DNA from: an uncultured Peptococcaceae bacterium
Lineage (GTDB): Bacteria > Bacillota > Peptococcia > Peptococcales > Peptococcaceae
Direction of reading: 5' to 3'
Length of the DNA stretch: 5,829 nucleotides
Assembly (NCBI GenBank): GCA_937922955.1
Contig: CALAKO010000166.1
Location: forward strand, 1 to 5,829
The notes under the pieces are model-generated. The model saw only the letters and a list, made by a program, of their open reading frames with translations. It ran no database searches and was not told where the DNA came from. The position numbers and the translations under genes were made by a program. Below, in pieces: positions 1 to 3,850 of this stretch (positions are counted from its first letter, which is position 1; every line of letters starts with the position of its first letter).

Positions 1-64
1 TCTTGAAGGCAAGGAATACATCGTCAAAGACGGCGACATCATCGAATTCCTGTTTAATGTTTAA
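1..64 (+). CDS. ychF: Ribosome-binding ATPase YchF, C-terminal end (partial)
   Basis: Only the last 20 codons are present, reading from base 2 to the TAA at 62-64. The peptide contains EGKEYIVKDGDIIEF and ends in FLFNV. This matches the end of the C-terminal TGS domain of the Obg-like ATPase YchF (EngD/OLA1 family), where a GK-[DE]-Y-x-V-x-DGD-x-x-x-F-x-FNV ending is very conserved. Family knowledge: YchF is a cytoplasmic P-loop ATPase that binds ribosomes and is linked to stress responses. The nucleotide-binding domain lies outside the window, so the call rests on this short tail alone. The gene is followed at once by a strong terminator and is unlikely to be co-transcribed with anything else in the window. 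Confidence 0.82.
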   Translation, partial: LEGKEYIVKDGDIIEFLFNV

Positions 65-68
65 TGAA

Positions 69-105
69 AAAAGCGTCATCATCCGTGGATGATGACGCTT
101 TTCTT
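69..105. terminator. Bidirectional Rho-independent terminator between ychF and the AKR gene
   Basis: A perfect 16-bp inverted repeat (69-84 pairing with 87-102) has only GT at its centre, which in practice means a small 4-nt loop. On the plus strand it starts 4 bases after the ychF stop and ends in TTTTCTT. On the minus strand the stem is followed by a T run (the complement of A67-A72), so it can also end transcripts of the aldo/keto reductase gene, whose stop codon is at 114-116. Confidence 0.9.
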
Positions 106-113
106 ATGCCTTT

Positions 114-932
114 TTACGACAGATCAAAGGCTTCGGTCCAAGGAAAAAATGTGGTACCGCGATCCATAGCGTAGAGAATCGTCATTTCTTCCTCACTCAG
201 CTCAAAGTCAAATACATCGATGTTTTCGCGTAAACGCACCAGCTGTTTGCTCTTTGGTATCGCCGAAATGCCACGTTGCACAAGAAAACGCAAAGCAACT
301 TGTGCAGCAGTTTTTCCATGAGAAGCGCCGATTTCAGCCAGCACCTCATTATCACACACTCCAGCTTCACCACTGGCAAGCGGCGCCCATGCCTGAAGCA
401 CCGTACCATGTTGCATCATCTCGCGTTGAACATCTTCCTTTTGAAAAAAGATGTGACATTCAAGTTGATTTACCGCTGGAACGATGTCACACTGTGCAAG
501 AAAATTAATATAATGCGATAAATTATAATTGGAGATACCTATGGCGCGCACTTTGCCAACGCGCAACGCTTCTTCAAGCGCGTGATACATTTCTGGCCCC
601 TCGCGATACGGCTCATGCAAGAGCAGTAAATCTACATAGTCGACACCAAGACTCAGAAGTGAAGCATCTATGGCTTGCTTTGCCTTGTAATAGCTGTTGC
701 TGGGACGGTAGATTTTTGTCGTCAAAAACACTTCATCACGTGGTACTCTACTTTGAGCCAGGCCTTTTCCCACCGCCGTTTCATTATCATACATCTGTGC
801 TGTATCAATGAGACGATAGCCCATCGCTAACGCCTCCATCACAAGACGCGTGCAAGATTCTCCGCGTAGATCCCAGGTGCCTAATCCAAGAAGTGGCAAA
901 GCGATCCCATTGTTAAGCTGTACGGTTTCCAT
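114..932 (-). CDS. Aldo/keto reductase, probably NADPH-dependent
   Basis: This cytoplasmic (beta/alpha)8-barrel oxidoreductase would reduce aldehydes or ketones to alcohols with NAD(P)H. Numbered from the upstream GTG (942-944), the catalytic tetrad is complete: D47 (LIDTAQMYDNE), Y52, K77 (FLTTKIY) and H110 (LLLLHEPY). Also visible are the family signatures GISNYN (136-141), VNQLECH (158-164), and the cofactor-phosphate loop IPKSKQLVRLREN (229-241). The order and length (about 272-276 aa) match the AKR5-like group (2,5-diketogluconate reductase/YvgN type). The start is uncertain. The GTG at 942-944 sits 3 bases after the upstream gene's stop, while the ATG at 930-932 gives METVQLNNGIALP, the usual family N-terminus, and is preferred here. 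Neither has a good ribosome-binding site, which suggests translational coupling to the flavodoxin-like gene. It is the last gene of the cluster. The substrate is unknown. Confidence 0.93.
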   Translation of the reverse strand: METVQLNNGIALPLLGLGTWDLRGESCTRLVMEALAMGYRLIDTAQMYDNETAVGKGLAQSRVPRDEVFLTTKIYRPSNSYYKAKQAIDASLLSLGVDYVDLLLLHEPYREGPEMYHALEEALRVGKVRAIGISNYNLSHYINFLAQCDIVPAVNQLECHIFFQKEDVQREMMQHGTVLQAWAPLASGEAGVCDNEVLAEIGASHGKTAAQVALRFLVQRGISAIPKSKQLVRLRENIDVFDFELSEEEMTILYAMDRGTTFFPWTEAFDLS

Positions 933-947
933 CGTTTTCGCCACTTA

Positions 948-1475
948 TCACAAGGAAGCGCCAAAATGACGCAACTCTTCCAATTTTTGTTTTGAGCCGT
1001 TTTCACTGCCATGAGCCGTGTACACACCCATATCTTCCAGCCCAAGCCAGCCAACAAAATCACCGTCAAAAGAAAACCGCGCGCCATCGTAAACGCCATC
1101 TGCACCTGAGCTAAGTATCATGGCTACTTTTTTAAGACGCGCCGGTCCACTTGGATACGCTGGACCGTAGAGGCGATCAATCACACATTTCAACTGGCCA
1201 CTGATGCCATGATAATAAATCGGCGATGCCAAAACCAGCATATCCGCCTCTTGCAATAAAGCAACGACCTCTTGCATATCATCTTTCTGAATACATGCCC
1301 CCTGCCCTTTCGTGTGGCAGTATTCACAGGCTCGGCAGCCATGAATGTTTTTTTGACACACATCAATCGTCTCAACGTGGTGACCAACAGATTCTGCCCC
1401 TTCTGTAAACGCTTGAATCATTTTCTTGGTGTTGCCATTTGGTCTTGGGCTGCCATTTAATACGAGAATATTCAT
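948..1475 (-). CDS. Flavodoxin-family NAD(P)H-dependent FMN reductase with four-cysteine motif
   Basis: The product is a 175-aa flavodoxin-fold protein. It opens with strand MNILVLNGSPR and the FMN-phosphate loop GSPRPNGNT (residues 8-16), and later has LASPIYYHGISGQLK (82-96), the usual flavin-edge segment of FMN-reductase/iron-sulfur-flavoprotein relatives. Between them lies a compact cluster, C47-x2-C50-x2-C53-x7-C61, followed by QKDDM. A similar spacing binds [4Fe-4S] in archaeal Isf proteins, but many bacterial relatives carry these cysteines without a proven cluster. The likely role is NAD(P)H-driven flavin or quinone/nitro-type reduction, or electron transfer. The start at 1473-1475 is chosen because AGGAG lies 8 bases upstream and the flavodoxin strand begins directly there; an in-frame ATG six codons upstream has no comparable site. 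The stop (948-950) is 3-15 bases before the aldo/keto reductase, so the two are almost certainly co-transcribed. Confidence 0.9.
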   Translation of the reverse strand: MNILVLNGSPRPNGNTKKMIQAFTEGAESVGHHVETIDVCQKNIHGCRACEYCHTKGQGACIQKDDMQEVVALLQEADMLVLASPIYYHGISGQLKCVIDRLYGPAYPSGPARLKKVAMILSSGADGVYDGARFSFDGDFVGWLGLEDMGVYTAHGSENGSKQKLEELRHFGASL

Positions 1476-1483
1476 TGTTTCAT

Positions 1484-1488
1484 CTCCT
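1484..1488 (-). promoter_or_regulatory. Ribosome-binding site fixing the flavodoxin-like gene start
   Basis: On the minus strand AGGAG stands 8 bases before the ATG at 1473-1475. It is the best Shine-Dalgarno match in the window and selects this ATG over the in-frame ATG at 1491-1493. Confidence 0.8.
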
Positions 1489-1508
1489 ATCATTCTTTCT
1501 AAAACGAT

Positions 1509-1539
1509 TGAAAAGCGAAGGTCGGCCCTCCGCTTTTCA
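1509..1539 (-). terminator. Intercistronic hairpin, possible terminator or attenuator
   Basis: The arms TGAAAAGCG (1509-1517) and CGCTTTTCA (1531-1539) pair over 9 bp. Past one A/C mismatch, a further 3 bp (AGG with CCT) close a 5-nt loop. It lies 11 bases after the hydrolase stop codon and 33 bases before the flavodoxin-like ATG. The minus-strand tail is only CTTTTCAATCGTTTT, an interrupted T-run, so termination may be partial. It could also protect or process the mRNA. I found no convincing promoter between it and the next gene, which favours read-through. Confidence 0.5.
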
Positions 1540-1550
1540 CAAGGATGAGA

Positions 1551-2543
1551 TTATTTCAAGTATGTGTTAAAAAACGCTGCAATCTTATCAAATGGAATGA
1601 CGTCCTTGCCGCCGCCATCGTAAAGGTCAGTGTGCACAGCGTCCGGGATAATCAGCAGCTCTTTATTGTCGGTATAAGGATTGCCCTCGATCATGTTCGC
1701 AAACGCGTCCTTACTGAAATAGCAGGAATGGGCCTTTTCACCATGAATGACCAGTACCGCACTGCGAATTTCATTGCTGTATTGCAGGATCGGTTGATTC
1801 ATGAACGAGATGCAGCCGGTCACGTTCCAGCCATTGTTTGAATTGAGGGAGCGTGGATGATAGCCACGATCGGTCTTATAGTAATCGTAATAATCTTTGA
1901 CAAAGAACGGCGCATCTTCTGGCAATGGATCCACCACGCCACCACCCAGAGCATAACTGCCATTTTTGTAGTCCAGCGTGCGCTGGGCATTCAGAGCCAC
2001 ACGTTTGTCATGACGTGCATCGGCAGAATCCTCGGAGTCAAAATACCCCTTAGCGTTGACGCGAGTCATGTCATACATAGTCGAAGCAACCGTCGCTTTG
2101 ATACGAGTGTCCAACGCTGCTGCATTCAATGCCATGCCGCCCCAGCCACAAATACCGATGATGCCAATGCGGTCTGGATCGACATCGTCACGGCAGGATA
2201 GATAATCAACCGCAGCTTGAAAATCTTCCGTGTTAATGTCTGGCGAAGCCATGTAGCGAGGCTGGCCACCGCTTTCTCCGGTAAAAGATGGATCAAAAGC
2301 CAGTGTCAAGAACCCATGTTCCGCCATTGTCTGCGCATAAAATCCTGATGCTTGTTCCTTTACTGCGCCAAATGGGCCGCTGACCGCCAATGCCGCCAGT
2401 TTGCCCTCAGCCTTTTTTGGCACATACACATCAGCAGCTAACGTGATGCCATAGCGGTTGTGAAAAGTCACCTTGCTGTGTGATACCTGATCACTCAGCG
2501 GAAAAATTTTGTCCCATTCCTGAGTAAGCTGTAATTGCTCCAT
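1551..2543 (-). CDS. Alpha/beta hydrolase with Cys nucleophile elbow (YcjY/dienelactone-hydrolase-like)
   Basis: This is a cytoplasmic alpha/beta-hydrolase-fold enzyme of 330 aa with no signal peptide. Numbered from the upstream in-frame ATG (2550-2552), the nucleophile elbow is G133-I-C135-G-W-G-G, so cysteine stands where esterases usually have serine, as in dienelactone hydrolase. Other landmarks are an early strand with SGPFG (58-62, probable oxyanion-hole region), FDPSFTGESGG (87-96), VIHGEKAHS (268-276), and the likely catalytic histidine H307 in DAVHTDLYD. The acid is less clear, because HGEKAHS lacks the usual HGxxD aspartate; E272 is a candidate. The family includes YcjY-like putative hydrolases whose substrates are mostly unknown. 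The start at 2541-2543 is preferred because AGAAAGG lies 9 bases upstream and homologues, as I recall them, begin near MEQLxLTQEWDK. The alternative ATG at 2550-2552 overlaps the preceding gene's stop as ATGA. It is the second gene of the cluster. Confidence 0.9.
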   Translation of the reverse strand: MEQLQLTQEWDKIFPLSDQVSHSKVTFHNRYGITLAADVYVPKKAEGKLAALAVSGPFGAVKEQASGFYAQTMAEHGFLTLAFDPSFTGESGGQPRYMASPDINTEDFQAAVDYLSCRDDVDPDRIGIIGICGWGGMALNAAALDTRIKATVASTMYDMTRVNAKGYFDSEDSADARHDKRVALNAQRTLDYKNGSYALGGGVVDPLPEDAPFFVKDYYDYYKTDRGYHPRSLNSNNGWNVTGCISFMNQPILQYSNEIRSAVLVIHGEKAHSCYFSKDAFANMIEGNPYTDNKELLIIPDAVHTDLYDGGGKDVIPFDKIAAFFNTYLK

Positions 2544-2548
2544 ATACG

Positions 2549-2803
2549 TCATCCTTTCTGTTCACGATGTCCTTGTTGTATGTGGTAAATAAGGTAATCC
2601 ACGACATCAATCTTATGTTCCTCATCGTGCAGCTGCGACAACAACGTTCTCTTATGCTGCCGCAGCAGACACAATGCATGTTCTACAGGTTCTTCCTGAT
2701 CTGCATTTAAATATTGAAGAATAGTTCGACAGAGATTTGCATCACACCCCGCATCTCGAAGACCATCCAATAACAACGCCTGCTGATCCTGAAAATGCGC
2801 CAT
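2549..2803 (-). CDS. Small helical protein of unknown function, first gene of the LysR-controlled cluster
   Basis: I do not recognise a named family for this 84-aa protein. It is predicted to be soluble, charged and almost wholly helical. Residues 4-33 form a segment with two cysteines (C20, C25), followed by an acidic NADQEEP turn (33-39). A second long helix runs from about 40 to 78 (ALCLLRQHKRTLLSQL, then HKIDVVDYLIYHIQQ). Its leucine/isoleucine spacing recalls the C-terminal dimerisation helix of MerR-type regulators, but there is no DNA-binding domain. The gene is probably real. It begins 20 bases after a predicted start of transcription, has AAAGGGG 9 bases upstream and GAGG closer in, and its TGA overlaps or abuts the hydrolase start, implying coupled translation. 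Position and shape suggest an accessory or regulatory partner for the cluster; this is inference only. Confidence 0.78.
   Translation of the reverse strand: MAHFQDQQALLLDGLRDAGCDANLCRTILQYLNADQEEPVEHALCLLRQHKRTLLSQLHDEEHKIDVVDYLIYHIQQGHREQKG
2553..2559 (-). promoter_or_regulatory. Ribosome-binding site for the hydrolase gene
   Basis: The minus strand reads AGAAAGG, which is 9 bases from the ATG at 2541-2543 but directly abuts the ATG at 2550-2552. Nearly the same string (AGAAAGGATGA) precedes lysR at a similar distance, supporting the downstream start. Confidence 0.65.
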
Positions 2804-2829
2804 TTCCTCTCGCCCCTTTCTTCAAACTT

Positions 2830-2835
2830 ATTATA
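2830..2835 (-). promoter_or_regulatory. Promoter -10 box of the four-gene cluster
   Basis: The minus strand carries a consensus TATAAT here, 26 bases before the ATG at 2803, which puts the transcript start near 2823. The hexamer 17 bases further upstream (TAGCGC, 2853-2858) is a very poor -35 box. A perfect -10 with no -35 is typical of promoters that need an activator, which fits control by the divergent LysR protein. Confidence 0.6.
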
Positions 2836-2840
2836 TGAAC

Positions 2841-2869
2841 TTGCCCAGCCATGCGCTAATTGATAAAAT
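2841..2869 (+). promoter_or_regulatory. Predicted lysR promoter
   Basis: TTGCCC (2841-2846, four of six matches to TTGACA) and TAAAAT (2864-2869, five of six to TATAAT) are separated by 17 bases, predicting a transcript start near 2876. The -10 box lies inside an imperfect palindrome (2863-2883), so a bound regulator would block this promoter. That is consistent with the negative autoregulation usual in divergently transcribed LysR genes. Confidence 0.5.
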
Positions 2870-2896
2870 GAATATCATGTTATGACGAAAAATCAT
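2863..2896. promoter_or_regulatory. Predicted LysR-type operator: chain of ATGA/TCAT half-sites
   Basis: Four alternating half-sites are visible: ATGA (2868-2871), TCAT (2875-2878), ATGA (2882-2885) and TCAT (2893-2896). The last pair is ATGA-N7-TCAT, containing TGA-N7-TCA, which fits the LysR T-N11-A box (T2883, A2895). It is centred at 2889, about 66 bases upstream of the predicted cluster start, the usual place for a LysR recognition site. The first pair sits inside a 21-bp imperfect palindrome with arms ATAAaATGA and TCATgTTAT (2863-2883), centred near -50, where an activation site would be expected. Confidence 0.6.
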
Positions 2897-2900
2897 TTCA

Positions 2901-2907
2901 GAAAGGA
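2901..2907 (+). promoter_or_regulatory. Ribosome-binding site of lysR
   Basis: GAAAGGA stands 9 bases before the ATG at 2917-2919 and supports that start codon. Confidence 0.75.
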
Positions 2908-2916
2908 TGAGCAATC

Positions 2917-3792
2917 ATGGAATTACGCACCCTGCGATACTTTTTAGAAATCGCGCGCGAAGAAAATATGACCAAGGCGGCAGAACGTCTGCATGTCAGT
3001 CAGTCAGCCTTGTCGCGCCAAGTGAAGAGCCTGGAAGAAGAACTCGGAAAACGCCTCTTCATTCGCCACAGCTTTCGTATTGAGCTGACACCAGAGGGCA
3101 TTCTCCTGCGCAAGCGTGCCGAAGATATTTTACAAATGGTCGATAAAACCACCGAAGAGTTTCAATCTCTCGATGATGATTTGCACGGCGACATTTTCAT
3201 AGGCTGCGCCGAATCGGAAGCCATGAAACGCCTCGCCACGCTGCTTGTCGATCTTCATCGCCTGCACCCAGGCATCCACTACCATCTCAAAAGCGGCAAC
3301 ACCGCCGACATCGCCGGCGATCTCGACAAAGGGCTCCTGGACTTCGCTGTCATTGCCAACGCCGTCGACCTATCAAAATACAATTTTCTCACGGTTCCCA
3401 CCCGCGATCTCTGGGGTGCTGTCATCCCCAAAACGCATCCTTTAGCAGCAAAAGATCGTATTTCTGTCACCGACTTGCTCGATGAGCCCCTCATTCTCTC
3501 TGTGCAAAGCATCACCGATGACTACCCCAAATTTTTCGGTGATCTACAGGATCGCCTCAACATCGTCGCGACCTTCAATCTTCCATACAACGGCGCCGTG
3601 CTCGTCCGCGCCGGTCTTGGTATCATGCTCTGCTTCGACAAACTCATCGATACCGGCGACGCTTCCGATCTTTGCTTTCGACCTCTCACGCCTCAACTCG
3701 AAAGCGAAGGCAACATCATCTGGAAAAAATACCAAGTCTTTAACCCCGTTGCCCAAGCCCTACTGGATCTAATGCAAGAAACCTTTGTATAA
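2917..3792 (+). CDS. LysR-family transcriptional regulator
   Basis: The protein has 291 aa, the usual LysR length. Residues 1-60 are a winged helix-turn-helix: MELRTLRYFLEIAREENMT, then KAAERLHVSQSALSRQVKSL (recognition helix SQSALSRQVKSLE), then LGKRLFIR. A linker helix follows (about 60-88), then the effector-binding domain (about 92-291), which begins at GDIFIGCAESEAM and includes LKSGNTADIAGDLDKGLLDFAVI (about 124-146) and NGAVLVRAGLGIML (about 225-238). The effector cannot be read from the sequence. It is transcribed away from the four-gene minus-strand cluster with a 113-bp shared control region holding a T-N11-A box. By the family rule it is therefore the likely activator of that cluster and repressor of itself. 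Relatives with the SGN...LDKGLLDF effector-domain pattern often, as I recall, sit beside oxidoreductase genes in clostridia. The gene ends in a strong terminator. Confidence 0.96.
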   Translation: MELRTLRYFLEIAREENMTKAAERLHVSQSALSRQVKSLEEELGKRLFIRHSFRIELTPEGILLRKRAEDILQMVDKTTEEFQSLDDDLHGDIFIGCAESEAMKRLATLLVDLHRLHPGIHYHLKSGNTADIAGDLDKGLLDFAVIANAVDLSKYNFLTVPTRDLWGAVIPKTHPLAAKDRISVTDLLDEPLILSVQSITDDYPKFFGDLQDRLNIVATFNLPYNGAVLVRAGLGIMLCFDKLIDTGDASDLCFRPLTPQLESEGNIIWKKYQVFNPVAQALLDLMQETFV

Positions 3793-3799
3793 AAAAACA

Positions 3800-3850
3800 G
3801 CGCCTCAAAGTCTTTCAAGAATTTTAGAGAGACTTTGAGACGTATTTTTT
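3800..3850. terminator. Bidirectional terminator shared by lysR and the NADH:flavin oxidoreductase gene
   Basis: Arms 3801-3816 and 3827-3842 pair over 16 positions with one C/A mismatch and one G-T wobble, around a 10-nt loop. The plus strand continues TATTTTTT, a good T-tail for lysR, which stops at 3792. On the minus strand the stem is followed by TGTTTTTTT (complement of 3791-3799), so it also terminates the convergent gene. The plus-strand T-run overlaps the oxidoreductase stop codon (3849-3851). Confidence 0.92.

Noticed and set aside
254..521. Plus-strand open frames inside the aldo/keto reductase
   Set aside because: Antisense to an intact catalytic-tetrad enzyme, with no supporting signals.
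1491..1493. Upstream ATG as start of the flavodoxin-like gene
   Set aside because: It would add MIGDET before the conserved first beta strand, and the AGGAG site lies downstream of it, correctly spaced for the ATG at 1473-1475.
1545..2201. Plus-strand open frames (98 and 114 codons) across the hydrolase gene
   Set aside because: They lie antisense to a clearly conserved enzyme, lack ribosome-binding sites and show no recognisable protein features.
3279..3756. Minus-strand and alternative-frame open frames inside lysR
   Set aside because: Serine/proline- or arginine-rich products typical of shadow frames in GC-rich coding DNA; the LysR frame explains the region.
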